Part shown: positions 1-11,005 of the stretch, piece after piece
Position numbering within the stretch: the stretch's first letter is position 1
How the letters are laid out: each line of letters opens with the position of its first letter
Source of the DNA: Viola odorata
Taxonomy: Eukaryota > Streptophyta > Magnoliopsida > Malpighiales > Violaceae
Assembly: GCA_963691705.1 (NCBI GenBank)
Contig: OY829545.1
Location: 36,257,475 to 36,321,474, forward strand
Reading direction: 5' to 3'
Length of the DNA stretch: 64,000 nt
Program-made: the position numbers and the translations under genes
The notes under the pieces: generated by a model
Databases searched by the model: none
Told to the model about the DNA's origin: nothing
The model's input: the letters and a program-made list of their open reading frames with translations, nothing else

Positions 1-20
1 ATTTCTCCACTATAGCAGCG
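1..20 (+). pseudogene. Pol fragment of E1 (RT/RNase H linker)
   Basis: These 20 bases read as the conserved FSTIA peptide of the gypsy connection region just before the TPLN..LTKK motif. The continuation is found at 8851, directly after element E2. The last five bases (CAGCG, 16-20) are the left copy of the E2 target-site duplication and differ by one base from the right copy CAACG (8851-8855). Confidence 0.75.
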
Positions 21-759
21 TGATATGACTCGAGCTCCCTTTGGAGGAGTTTAGCCGCTGATTTCTTGGAAGAAGCCGGATCTAGTCTCTTTCGGAGGTT
101 GGTTCTTGATAGATGGATGGATGAACAGATAATATGAAGGATTAAATGAGTAGTATGCAGCGGATGATCATGGAGGAAAAGGAAAGGTGTATTTATGATA
201 ATAAAAACAGAAACTTAATCTTGACAAACCCCCTCAAGATGATCTTGAGTAACCTTGCCGAAAAGATTAAGGATCTCTAAGCTAATCCGACCCTCTCACC
301 ACAATGATGAGCAACCCGAATTAGAGAAGATAGTGTGCTGGTTTGAAGAACCCTAATTAGCTAACTAAGAGTTTGGGCTAGGCTGAAGTTTATCACAAAA
401 ACAAAAACAAGTGCTGAAATGAATTAAATGCACTTTAAATACCCTAAACTTATTACAAGGGGATAATACCCTAATACCCTTAGACATAAGGGGCTGGACA
501 GCCGACCTTGAAGGCTTGGAGATGAGCTGGTGCGGCCTTGGCTAGTCCGTGCCCAAGTGGCCCTTGGTTAGCCGCAGACGTTCATGGCTTGCTAGGGCTA
601 GGTGCGCGCGCACTCATGGTATGTCCGAGCAAGGCATGAACACAAGTAATCCATTAATCCTTGGCCTTTTGGTTGGTTTCTTCAGTTCTAAGGCTCTTCA
701 AGACCATGGCTACCATTCCTTTGCTCCGAGTGAAGTACGCCTTGCTCGTGCTCATATCA
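21..759 (-). repeat. 3' LTR of E2
   Basis: Direct repeat of 8112-8850, same length. On the minus strand it follows the polypurine tract at once. A TATTTAAAG-like TATA element lies on the minus strand near 428-446, preceded by the CCCTTA.GTC.AAGGG-type U3 motif seen in the other LTRs here. The first part of its U3 also encodes the last polyprotein residues. Confidence 0.93.
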
Positions 760-1010
760 TCCCCTCCCCCTTTGAGTGGATTCGACCTCGAATCCAATGG
801 CTGCTCTTCCTCAACTCCATCGTGATCACCTACAAAATAGGGAGACAAGTCATTAATATTGAAAGTTGAGCTTATGGAACCAAAGGAACTAGGGATATCG
901 AGACGATAAGCATTGTCGCTGAATTTCTTCACAATGAGAAACGGGCCATCTCCCCTTTGGCTAAGCTTTCCCTTGCGTTGAGTGGGGAAGTGCTCCTTTC
1001 TCAAATGCAA
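654..1010 (-). pseudogene. Integrase C-terminus of E2, running into the LTR
   Basis: In-frame continuation of the integrase after a TGA that replaces the Trp codon of the EWVWLHL motif. It contains the GPY/F-like stretch (GDGPFLIVKKFSDNAYRLDIP), then a linker, then DSRSNPLKGGGDD encoded by the polypurine tract, and then about 35 residues inside the 3' LTR ending in the motif [18 protein letters not shown]. The same tail motif occurs in the diverged 3' LTR of E1, which argues that it is real coding sequence. No separate chromodomain is recognisable; a short CRM-type tail would fit. Confidence 0.8.
760..775 (-). other. Polypurine tract of E2
   Basis: Minus-strand run TCAAAGGGGGAGGGGA directly before the 3' LTR start, the expected plus-strand DNA primer. 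The same bases encode the KGGG residues of the polyprotein, so the tract is under both coding and priming constraint. Confidence 0.9.
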
Positions 1011-2408
1011 TCAGACCCATTCGCCCACTTCAAAGGACTTGGTGTGGCGTCCCGAGTTGCGTTTTTCCATTAGCTTGCTGTTCAAGGCTTCCATTCGCCC
1101 CTTGGCTTTCTCATGCAATTTGCGCACCATGGCTGCTTTCTCCTCGCCATCTAAGCTTGCAAAATCAGTGGTAGAAAGGGGCAGCAAGTCTATGGAGGTG
1201 AGAGGGTTAAACCCGTAGACTAGCTCAAAAGGAGAAAAACGAGTTGAACAATGCATTGTGCGATTGTATGCAAATTCAATAAAAGGGATGCAATCGTCCC
1301 AAGACTTGGAATATTGCTGAATCGTGACATGCAACATAGTGCCTAAAGTCCTATTAACCACTTCAGTTTGGCCATCCATTTGCGGATGACAAGAAGTTGA
1401 AAATAGCAACTTAGTACCCAATTTTCCCCACAACACACGCCAAAAATGACTAAGGAATTTGCTATCCCTATCACTAACAATTGTGCGTGGCATACCATGT
1501 AAATGGACAATCTCACGAAAGAAAAGATTTGCAATGTGTGATGCATCATTTGTAGTGTGACAAGGTATAAAATGAGCCATTTTGGAAAAATGATCAACAA
1601 CTACAAACAGAGAATCCTTGCCCCGTTTGGAGCGAGGCAACCCAATCACAAAATCCATAGATATGTCACACCAAGGGTGAGATGGCACAGGTAGAGGCAT
1701 ATAAAGACCATGATTAAGGCATTTAGACTTAGCACGTTTACATGTAATGCAAGCTGCCACAAAATTAGTAACTTGTTTCTTCATGTGCGGCCAAAAGAAA
1801 TGCTCTTTAAGTGTGCTACTAGTCTTTTCTACACCAAAGTGGCCCATTTGGCCACCTCCATGTGCTTCTCTAACAAGTAATTCACGTGTGCTACAATTAG
1901 GAATGCACAATCTGCCTTTGCGAAACAGAAATGAGTCATGCAATACAAAAATGCTATGCGCACTATTAACACAAGCTAGAAACGCATCCTTAAAGTCCAC
2001 ATCATCAGCATACAAAGAGGTGATACGTGCAAAGCCTAGAAGGCGTGAATGAAGTGATGTAAGGAGGGCGTACCTACGGGATAAAGCATCCGCGACGACA
2101 TTGTCCTTACCCTTCAAGTACTTGATGTGGTATGGGAACCGTTCAATGAACTCCATCCATGCTGCATGGCGTTTGTTGAGCTTACCTTGTCCCTTCAAGT
2201 ATTTGAGGCTTAAGTGGTCGGTATGCACCACGAATTCTTTGGGCAGCAAGTAGTGCTCCCACACATTGAGTGCGCGCACAAGGGCATATAACTCTCGGTC
2301 ATATGTGCAATAGTTCAGTTGCACACCCTTCAATTTTTCGTTAAAGAAAGCCACTGGTTTCTTCTCTTGCACCAAAACAGCTCCAATGCCGATGCCACTT
2401 GCATCACA
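1011..2408 (-). pseudogene. RNase H and integrase of E2
   Basis: Gypsy RNase H followed by integrase. RNase H shows [15 protein letters not shown] and [12 protein letters not shown], and the spacer has [11 protein letters not shown]. Integrase shows the HHCC zinc region ([11 protein letters not shown] to CITCKRAK), the first catalytic Asp in CDISMDFV, the second in [10 protein letters not shown], and the Glu in [10 protein letters not shown]. The segment is cut off from RT by a TAG at 2409-2411, which replaces the conserved Glu before CDAS, and it ends at a TGA (1011-1013). Both are single-base nonsense changes in an otherwise open frame. It would excise 3' dinucleotides and join the cDNA to target DNA if intact. 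Confidence 0.92.
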
Positions 2409-5400
2409 CTAGACTTCAAACGTGTTGTCGAAGTTGGGAAGGACTAGGACGGGACTGGAGGACAACCTTTCCTTGAGAGTTTGGAAGGCTAACTCGTGCT
2501 CCTCATCCCAATGGAAATGTACATTCTTCTTGGTGAGTGCATTGAGAGGGGTTGCAATGGAAGAGAAGTCCTTTACAAAACGGCGGTAGAAACTAGCTAG
2601 CCCGTGAAAGGAGCGTACGTCTCCCACATTGGTTGGAGTTGGCCATTCAGCAATTGCTTTGATCTTCTCATTGTCTACTTTGAGGCTGAAGGTACCTACA
2701 ATGAAGCCAAGGAAGTGCACTTCCTCCAAACAGAATTCACACTTGGATAACTTCGCGAAGACTTGATTCTTGCGAAGGGTGAGAAAAATTTGGTGCAAAT
2801 GGTCCAAATGAGTTTGCAAAGATGTGCTATATACCAATATGTCAACAAAATAAACAACTACAAATTTGCCGATAAAAGTCCTAAGTACATGGTTCATTAG
2901 ATGCATAAATGTGTTAGGAGCATTAGTAAGGCCAAAAGGCATAACAAGCCATTCATAAAGTCCAGATTTAGTTTTAAAGGCTGTTTTCCATTGACCTCCC
3001 TCATGCATCCTAATTTGGTGATAGCCACTCACTAAATCAATTTTAGAGAAGATTTTAGCACTACTTAACTCATCCAGCATGTCATCCAAGCGAGGTATGG
3101 GGTGAGAGTACTTTACCGTGATTTTATTGACTGAACGACAGTCCATACACATGCGCCAACTTCCGTCCTTCTTAGGCACGAGGATCACGGGGACAGCACA
3201 AGGGGAGAGGCTCTCCCGAATGAAACCCTTATCTAGAAGAGCGTCAATTTGCTGCTGAAGTTCTTGTGTTTCTTTCGGATTGCAGCGGTATGCCGGGCGG
3301 TTTGGAAGAGTTGATCCGGGGAGGAAATCAATCCGGTGCTCAATTCCACGCACTGGTGGGAGGCCATTGGGGATTTCTTCCGGAAACACATCCTTGAAAT
3401 CTAGCAAAAGAGGAGACATAAGAGGAGGAAATGAAGGATTAGTGTTAGAAGCAATAAGAGAGTGTTCCTTAAATCTGATTAGGAGGCAAGGCTTGCGCAT
3501 GATAAGAGTATGCCTTACATCTCTACCTTTAGCAATTAAACTCACTTTGCTGCCTATTTTCACTCCACTCAAAGGCTCACTAACTTGCTTACTTTTGTCA
3601 AGTCGTGTGTTACCACTTAACTCACTCGCAAAGCTCACATTTTTCTCTCCACTCGGCGCATGCTCGCGTTTTTCATGCCCGTTGTTTTTAACACTCTCAC
3701 AACTTACATTCTTCTCTCCACTCCACACCTTTTGTGATCCAAGAGAAGATGTTATCCCAAAAGTGGTTGAAGCCTTTTCTAACTTCAGCTGGTCTTCGTA
3801 CACTTGGCTAGGAGGAAGGGGTGGAATAATGAACTTGCTACCAAGGTGCTCTAGCTTGTAAGTGTTGCGAAAACCATCGTGAATGGCCTTCCGATCGAAT
3901 TGCCAAGGTCTGCCAAGGAGGAGATGGCTAGAGTGTATCGGTGCCACATCACATAAGCGCTCATCCATGTATTTTCCAATCTGAAGTGGAATGACGACTT
4001 GCCGCTTGACCTTAACTGAACTCCCATCGTTGAACCAATTCAAGGAGTAGGGTCGAGGGTGTTTGGAGGTGGGGAGACCCAAGGAGCGCACAAGGAGAGT
4101 GCTGGCCACATCCGCACAACTCCCATTGTCTACAATGATGGAGATTACCATTCCATTCGAAACCCCACGAGTATGGAACAAGTTCTCTCGCTGCTCAAGG
4201 ATTTTATCATCTTCCTTTGCTGCCAAACTTAACGTGCGCCTCACAACTAGGCATGTTGGCACGTCTACATAGGCATATCCAGCCTCCTCTTCATTTGGAT
4301 CATCATCAATATCCCATAAATGACCGTGAGGTGGGGTTGTCTCCTCATCATCCTCACTCTCTAATTCTCCTCCCTCGCGAATCAAGATGACTCGCCTATT
4401 GGGACATTCGGCCTTCATATGGCTGCTGCCCCCATATTTGAAGCACTTAATGCTTCTTGAAGGTGTTCGTTGGGTGTTTAAGGGTGGTTTTAGAGGGTAA
4501 GGTGGCTGATTTGTGGTGTTTGGGGTGGAGCTTAGCTTGGTTGTGAAGGGTGGTTTGGGGCTGTCTTGGGCGGACTTAGAAGGGAAAGAAGGGGTCTGCC
4601 ATGATTTTTGGAAAGGTGAAGGAGAGGTGTAGGGTATTTTCGGCTTGGTACTTACTTGTTTCTCGATTTTTAAGGCCAAATGGAACATCTCCTCCAATGT
4701 GTCGTACTTGTGGAAGTCTAGCTGATATGAAATTTCCTTGTGTAGACCACTCATAAAACGATCCATTGTGGCCTCCGCGGTCTCGTTTGTGCTTGCCCTC
4801 ATCAAACAAGTCAAGATCTCATGGTAGTAATCACTCACGGTTCGGGGGCCTTGATACAAACTTTGTAGACGCTGGTGCAAGTCACGGATGTAGTGTGGAG
4901 GTACAAATCGACGCCTCATTTCAGTCCTCAACTCATCCCAAGTCTCAATAGGCAGGCTGCCCTCATTTCTCTTTAGCAAACAAAGGCGATCCCACCATTG
5001 TATAGCTTTCGCCGTGAGATCCAAGGTGAACTCTACATTGGCCAATTTCAGTTTCTTAGTCTCGGAGTAGTTGTAACAAGCAAACTGTCTATCCACCTTG
5101 TTTTCCCATTCATGGAACGTATCCGGGTCATCATTACCCTCGAAGGTAGGAATTGACAACTTGATACTCGAGAGGTTGTGATCCACTCTCTCCTCATTGT
5201 TCCTATAACCCCGATGCTCGTATACCTCATCATGATCAAACCTTCTAGCGTTGTGAGCATGCTCATAGTGAGGTGGATGTTGCTGTCTAGGCTGTTCATA
5301 ATTGGGTGGGACATATGCATTCGCGTGATGTAGGGGAACAGCTAGGTGATTAGTCATTTGGAGTGGGGTTGGTGTATGCGGTTGTCTAGGGTTATGTGGT

Positions 5401-5640
5401 GGTGGTTCGGGTAGGGGGGGCTGATGTGGTGGCTGTCTCGTGTCAAGAGTGTGGGTGTAGGGCTGATTAGTTTGCACATGTGGCTGGCTAGGAGGATGAG
5501 GAAAGGCGACGCCATGACTGTCCACCAAAAAGTTGCTACGGTTGTGTTCAAGATGTGGAGGCACGGTATGGTGAGTATTGTGGCCTAGGGCTTCCTCATC
5601 GTGGCCAAGATGGCTGGCTCTTGTAGCCCTATCTGTGTGA
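2409..5640 (-). pseudogene. Gag, protease and reverse transcriptase of E2
   Basis: Open frame of about 1050 residues. Order: proline-rich N-part; retrotransposon gag domain (about residues 130-330, IPTFEGNDDPDTF, IQWWDRLC, RRFVPPHY, DYYHEIL); zinc knuckle CFKY..SSHMKAEC, where the second Cys is now Tyr; DNGS-type protease (VDNGSCADVAS, LLGRPWQFD); a charged linker with GHEKREH; and RT ([28 protein letters not shown], catalytic box [22 protein letters not shown]). The catalytic YxDD is changed to YFVD by one base (codon at 2844-2846), which should abolish polymerisation. The N-terminus of gag continues beyond the solo LTR at 6273-6635. Confidence 0.92.
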
Positions 5641-5645
5641 CCCTC

Positions 5646-6272
5646 TGATATGAGCTTAAAGGCTCCAGCTCGTCCTTATGCCTTGCCCGGACCAGCCTTG
5701 GATCTCACGGCGAAAACTAGCACATTAGGGACTGTTTTGGTGATTAAGTCAGCCGGCCTTCCTAGGTTTAAATGAAGGGTTATTTTAGAGTTTTCTCATG
5801 TAATAATTCTCAAGCTATAAATAGAAGGAGATAGCCTCTTTTATAGCTTGCCTTTGATTTTGATGATATTCTCTTTGGCCAATTCTTAGAGTAAACTAGT
5901 GTAACTTAGGGTTCTTGGTAACCGGTGCCATTAGGGCTGAAAACCATTGTTTATCTTATATCTCTTCTTGTAATTAAGCTCTTGAGCTTTGTTCTTAAAT
6001 CAGAAAAGAGAGATCCTTAACTAGTTTATAGAAAGGTTGCTTGGTTTGCTAATCAAGAGGGTTTTCTAATTAGTTAAGTTCCTATTATGTTCATCATCTA
6101 AACACCTCTAAACATCATCCATTTCCGCTGCAACACATACTCCATTTGAACACTAAAAGCACCTTCATCCGTTCATCCATCCAAGCTGCCAACCTCTCAC
6201 AAGAGGACTAGATCCAGCTCAAGAACAGCAATTCGGCCTCCTTCTATCCAAACCGAAGTTAAGCCCTTATCA
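5646..6272 (+). mobile_element. Solo LTR in E2 gag
   Basis: A 627-bp LTR with TGATA...TATCA ends flanked by an exact 5-bp duplication CCCTC (5641-5645 and 6273-6277), with no internal region, so it is the product of LTR-LTR recombination. Plus orientation: TATAAATAG at 5816-5824 is followed by an R-like region. It is closely related to the LTR of element T (62926-63532). It splits the gag frame of E2 between the YYA and RATRASH segments. Confidence 0.94.
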
Positions 6273-6635
6273 CCCTCTACGTGCGGGAAGGCATAGTAGT
6301 CTAGACTAGTAGGATCATGTGGCCGAGTAGTTTGATGATAATGGGCGTGTGGTGTGTAATTTGGGGCTGGTGTATAAATTGGGGCTTGTGGGGAAGGCGG
6401 GGGTGGATAATTCGTGGTTGGAGGGTAATGTGGAGGTTGTAGAAATTTTTTCCGTTAAGGCAGCAATGGCAGCCAAGATGTCGAGATTGGCTTGCTCTTG
6501 CCTTGTGGCGTGTTGTTGCAAAGCAGCCACATGTTGTCGAGTCTCTCCCATTTGGATTGTAATAGATGCCATGGCCGGGTTTAGAGGAGAGGACTCATCC
6601 GAACTCTCACTCAAATGTGCTTCGTGGTTAGACAT
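6273..6635 (-). pseudogene. Gag N-terminus of E2
   Basis: Start ATG at 6633-6635 chosen because it lies 11 bases after a strong splice acceptor-like TTTTTGCAG and begins MSNHEAH, matching the MSH starts of D and G. It encodes the conserved PAMASI..MGETRQHVAAL coiled segment (QEQANLDILAAIAALTEK), probably a gag multimerisation helix, then a proline-rich spacer. One frameshift lies between the helix and the RPHDPTSLDYYA segment. The frame continues at 5640 on the far side of the solo LTR. Confidence 0.85.
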
Positions 6636-8097
6636 AGAGAAGGTACCTGCAAAAAGACATAAACGCAATTGCAAATGATAAAGGGTTAGTCCCTCCCTCA
6701 CGTGTATCGCTCGTGTTTCGCACTACACTCTAATGCTCTCACTATCTCACCCACTCAAACTTCAGTTCCAAACCAACAAATTAGCTAGCAATATGCGCAC
6801 AAGGAGACTAAAAGAAGACTAGGGCAGAAAAGAAGGTAAGGAAACCGAATTAGTGTTCAAGGAAAATTGTTTGAGTTTGAACACTAATTAGGTTAGAGTG
6901 GATATTGATGTAGGAATCAAGTGACGAAAACTCAAAGACACAAAAGAAGGGAAAGCTCAAAGGACCAACACTAGAAGAAATAGAGCGAAACGAGAATAAG
7001 CTTCACAAATTAAATTTTGCGGCAAAATGAAACACTTGATAAATGCACACCTTAACTTGAAAGAAAACACTTCAAATGCACACATACATTTTTCCTTTTG
7101 CTTTGACTCACTTGTATTCTTTTTCTTTTGGTTGAGGGATTGATTTCACTCTTTTGATCCCTTTCTTCTTCTTCTTCTTTTTTTTTTGACTTAGGGATTT
7201 CTTTTACTCTTTTGATCCCTTTCTTTTCTTTGCTGTTTTTTTTTTAAGTGCAAGAGAGCTTCAATAAATGTATGATATGAGTTTTTGATAATTGAAGTGG
7301 AAGGCAAATAATTTTGCAAGTTAAAAAAAAATTCACGAAATGCAGAAATTTTTGCTAACATGCACCGAAATTTTCCACTAAAATAAACCAATATTTTTCA
7401 CTTAAAATGCGCCAATATTTTTGCTAAAATGCACCAAAGTTTTTCACTAACATGCACCAAAATTGGTCACTAAAATGCACCACAATTTCACTAAAATGCA
7501 CCACAATGTGTGACAATGAGTTTAGGCAATTTAGATTGTATGATAAGGAGTTGATGCCAAGTGTATGACAAACAAAGGGTGAGGTAAACTTGCTGTTTTA
7601 TGGCCAGCTGTGTGCAATGGGGAATGAAAATACTAGGCTGAAAATAGGGAGATGTGGCCGAATAGGAAGAGAGAACAAATTGTGAAAGACTAAGCTCAAA
7701 CCAAATCAGTCCACATGGCGCTCATGGCCACCATAGGAGGCTCTAATAAATTCAGCAAGAAATATTATCAAAGAGATGAAGAAATTCAGCCCAAATGCCA
7801 CAATAAACACAAATCAATTCAGCCAAAGTGTTTATGCAAAGATCAAATCACTAGAAACGAAAATTTTGACCTAAAATCAGAAATTGTTCGGAATGATAAA
7901 TGAGTGATTCCCACGGTAAGAAACAATGTTTCAACCGTGGATATGGAAGGAATTTGTGTTTGGACCGTAGGAAATGCAAGAAAACAAGGAATTTCAGTTT
8001 AGGGGAAAAGTTATGAACTTTGCCCAAAAACAGAAATTTTTTTAGCCGATTAAACGGTGAAAATGATGAAGTTTACCAACCTAGAGAACGGATTGGA
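6636..8097 (-). other. Untranslated leader of E2, putative 5' intron 8076-6647
   Basis: About 1.45 kb without coding potential between the primer-binding site and gag. Just inside the PBS is CTAGGTTG|GTAAAC (donor-like, intron start 8076). Just before the gag ATG is GGACTAACCC, a pyrimidine stretch and TTTTTGCAG|GTACC (branch point and acceptor-like, intron end 6647). The middle holds degenerate repeats of a 'CTAAAATGCACCA' unit (about 7380-7510) and long T runs. The same layout recurs in the other elements. Splicing is inferred. Confidence 0.6.
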
Positions 8098-8109
8098 GCT
8101 CCACTACCA
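8098..8109 (-). other. Primer-binding site of E2
   Basis: Minus strand TGGTAGTGGAGC, two bases inside the 5' LTR edge. It resembles the initiator-Met tRNA site (TGGTATCAGAGC) but differs at internal positions. The other elements share TGGTAGCGGAGC, so this copy has one additional change. Confidence 0.75.
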
Positions 8110-8111
8110 CT

Positions 8112-8850
8112 TGATATGACTCGAGCTCCCTTTGGAGGAGTTTAGCCGCTGATTTCTTGGAAGAAGCCGGATCTAGTCTCTTTCGGAGGTTGGTTCTTAA
8201 TAGATGGATGGATGAACGGATAATATGAAAGATTAAATGAGTAGTATGCAGCGGATGATCATGGAGGAAAAGGAAAGGTGTATTTATGATAATAAAAACA
8301 GAAACTTAATCTTGACAAACCCCCTCAAGATGATCTTGAGTAACCTTGCCGAAAAGATTAAGGATCTCTAAGCTAATCCGACCCTCTCACCACAATGATG
8401 AGCAACCCGAATTAGAGAAGATAGTGTGCTGGTTTGAAGAACCCTAATTAGCTAACTAAGAGTTTGGTCTAGGCTGAAGTTTATCACAAAAGCAAAGACA
8501 AGTGCTGAAATGAATTAAATGCACTTTAAATACCCTAAACTTATTACAAGGGGATAATACCCTAATACCCTTAGACATAAGGGGTTGGACAGCCGGCCTT
8601 GAAGGCTTGGAGATGAGTTGGTGCGGCCTTGGCTAGTCCGTGCCCAAGTGGCCCTTGGTTAGCCGCGGACGTTCAGGGCTTGCTAGGGCTAGGTGCGCGC
8701 GGACTCATGGTATGTCCGAGCAAGGCATGAACACAAGTAATCCATTGATCCTTGCCCTTTTGGTTGGTTTCTTCGGTTCTAAGGCTCTTCAAGACCATGG
8801 CTACCATTCCTTTGCTCCGAGTGAAGTACCCTTTGCTCGTGCTCATATCA
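8112..8850 (-). repeat. 5' LTR of E2
   Basis: Second 739-bp copy of the E2 LTR, preceded on its internal side by the primer-binding site. It ends with GCTCATATCA, followed by CAACG, the right target-site copy, where the E1 pol frame resumes. Confidence 0.93.
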
Positions 8851-10259
8851 CAACGCCACTCAACGAGCTAACCAAGAAAGAGGTTCCATTTGTGTGGGGG
8901 GGGGGGGGAGAGCAAGAGAAGGCCTTCACAACCCTCAAAGCTAGGCTCACCTCTAGCCCCGTTCTAGTTCTCCCAAACTTCGAGAAAACCTTCAAAGTCG
9001 AGTGCGATGCCAGCGGTACTGGGATTGGAGCCGTGTTAGTCCAAGAGAAAAGACCGGTAGCCTTCTTCAGTGAGAATCTGAAAGCCGCTCAGCTCAATTA
9101 CTGCACCTGTGACAAAGAGCTATATGCCTTGGTGAGAGCTTTAACGGTGTGGGAGCACTACCTGGTCCCGAGGGAGTTCGTGGTACACACCGATCATTTG
9201 AGCCTCAAATATCTAAAAGGGCAAGGGAAGCTGAACAAAAGGCATGCAACGTGGATGGAGTTTATTGAGCGATTTTCTTATCATATCAAATACCTCAAAG
9301 GGAAGGAAAACGTGGTAGCGGATGCGCTATCACGCAGGTATGCACTTCTCACTTCTCTACACTCTCGCCTTCTAGGCTTCTCACACATCACCACGTTGTA
9401 TGCTGAAGATGTGGACTTTAGTGACATGTTTCGGGCGTGTGCCAATGGTGTTTTTGAGCATTTCGCATTGCATGATGAGTTTCTATTCCGAAAGGGCAAG
9501 CTTTGCATTCCTATGTGTAGTACACGAGAGTTGCTTGTGAGAGGCACACGGCGGGGGGGGGGGGGGGGGGGGAGGGGGGGGGGGCTAATGGGTCACTTTG
9601 GGGTAGAAAAGACACTTTCCACACTCAAAGAACATTTCTATTGGCCTAAAATGAAAAAGTTGGTGTCTCGTGTGGTTAGCTCTTGTATTGCATGTAAGAG
9701 GGCTAAGACCAAAAGCATGAACCATGGGCGCTACATGCCTTTACCCGTGGCTGCGCACCCAAGGTGTGATATTTCTATGGATTTTGTCCATGGTTTACCA
9801 TGCACTAAGCACGGTAAGGATGCCATATTTGTTATTGTAGACCGATTCTCTAAAATGGCACACTTTGTCCCTTGTCAATCTACTTGTGATGCCTCTCATG
9901 TTGCTCACTTGTTCTTTCGTGAAGTAGTTAGATTACATGGTATGCCACGAACCATAGTAAGCGATAGAGATAGCAAGTTTCTAGCGCACTTTTGGCGAGT
10001 CTTGTGGGCCAAGTTGGGCACCGAGCTCCTTTTCTCCACTTCGTACCACCCTCAAATGGATGGACAAACCGAAGTGGTTAATCGCACCCTTGGTAACATG
10101 TTGCGTGTATTGATTAAGCAAAATCCCAAGTCTTGGGAGGATTGCGTTCCTTTTCGTGAATTTGCCTATAATCGCACAATGCACTCTACTACTCGCTTTT
10201 CTCCGTTTGAGCTTGTCTATGGGTTCCAACCTCTCACCCCCATAGACTTGCTCCCATTA
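8851..10259 (+). pseudogene. RNase H and integrase of E1
   Basis: Continues the pol stub at 1-20. RNase [53 protein letters not shown]. Integrase: zinc region [11 protein letters not shown] to CIACKRAK, then [18 protein letters not shown] and [10 protein letters not shown], so all DDE residues are present. The RT half is outside the window. Two G homopolymers (8896-8907, and 9553-9584 with one A) enlarge loops that are short in the homologues; the second turns a Gly-rich stretch before the integrase zinc region into a long Arg/Gly run without breaking the frame. The frame runs uninterrupted to the solo LTR at 10260. The apparent start codon upstream at 8640 lies in the E2 LTR and is not real. 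Confidence 0.9.
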
Positions 10260-11005
10260 TGATATGAGCTTAAAGGCTCCAGCTCGTTTCTCTTGTCTTG
10301 CCTTCCGTCTAGGCCAAGACTGCTGTCGAGGGCAAACCTTCTGTCTAGGCCGAACCTTCTGTCTAGGGCAAGACGGGCATCCATCGTCTAGGGCAAGACT
10401 GGCGTCCTTCGTCTAGGCCAAGACTGGCATCCTTCGTCTAGGCCAAGCCTTTCGGCCCATCTTCTAGGCTGCCAAGCCCGAATGTCCAAGACCCTTTGTC
10501 CAAGGGTATTAGGGTATTTAGCCCTTGTAATAACTCATAAGTATAAATAGAAGGAGATAGCCTCTTTTATACTTGTCTTTGTTTTTGTGTTATCTTCTTC
10601 AAGGACCAAACTTTTAGCTTTTGCATTAGAGTAACTTAGGGTTCTTGGTGACCGGAGCCAATAGGGCTGAAATACCATTGTTTATCTTTAATCTTTCATC
10701 TCTTGTAATTAAGCTCTCGAGCTTTGTTCTTAAATCAGAAAAGAGAGATCCTTAACTAGTTTGCAGAAAGGTTGCTTGTTCTTAAGATCAAGAGGGTTTT
10801 CTAATTAGTTAAGTTCTTATTATGTTCATCATCTAAACACCTCTAAACATCATCCATTTCCGCTGCAACACATACTCCATTTGAACACTAAAAGCACCTT
10901 CATCCGTTCATCCATCCAAGCTACCAACCTCTCACAAGAGGACTAGATCCGGCTCAAGAACAACAATTCGGCCTTCTTCTCCAAAACAGAAGTTGGGTTG
11001 TATCA
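10260..11005 (+). mobile_element. Solo LTR in E1 integrase
   Basis: A 746-bp LTR with TGATA...TATCA ends and an exact 5-bp duplication CATTA (10255-10259 and 11006-11010). There is no internal region, hence a solo LTR. Its U3 contains an imperfect tandem array (about 10320-10470, unit about 25 bp, GTCTAGG.CAAGACTGGC type) upstream of CCCTTTGTCCAAGGG and of TATAAATAG at 10542. Removing it rejoins the integrase frame exactly. Confidence 0.94.
10542..10550 (+). promoter_or_regulatory. TATA box of the solo LTR
   Basis: TATAAATAG about 280 bp into the LTR, with AAGGAGATAGCC just downstream, the same promoter context found in the related LTRs at 5816, 59139, 62671 and 63099. Confidence 0.6.

Larger units (their letters stand above)
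21..8850 (-). mobile_element. Element E2: full-length gypsy element with both LTRs
   Basis: Minus-strand element with two 739-bp LTRs (21-759 and 8112-8850), a polypurine tract beside the left LTR, a primer-binding site beside the right one, and gag, protease, RT, RNase H and integrase between. The LTRs begin TGATATGA and end TCATATCA (plus-strand view). The flanks are CAGCG and CAACG, a 5-bp duplication with one mismatch, inside the pol of E1. I count roughly 17 differences between the LTRs by eye (about 2.3%), so the insertion is moderately old. A solo LTR splits gag (5646-6272). Nonsense and active-site changes make it non-functional. Confidence 0.93.

Noticed and set aside
3280..3861. 193-residue plus-strand frame
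   Set aside because: Antisense of the E2 protease-RT region, which is clearly coding on the other strand. The analogous frame at 40222-41001 is antisense of G.
8640..10262. 540-residue plus-strand open frame starting at 8640
   Set aside because: Its first ~70 codons lie in the antisense of the E2 LTR and happen to be in frame with E1 pol. It is a junction artefact; only 8851 onward is pol.
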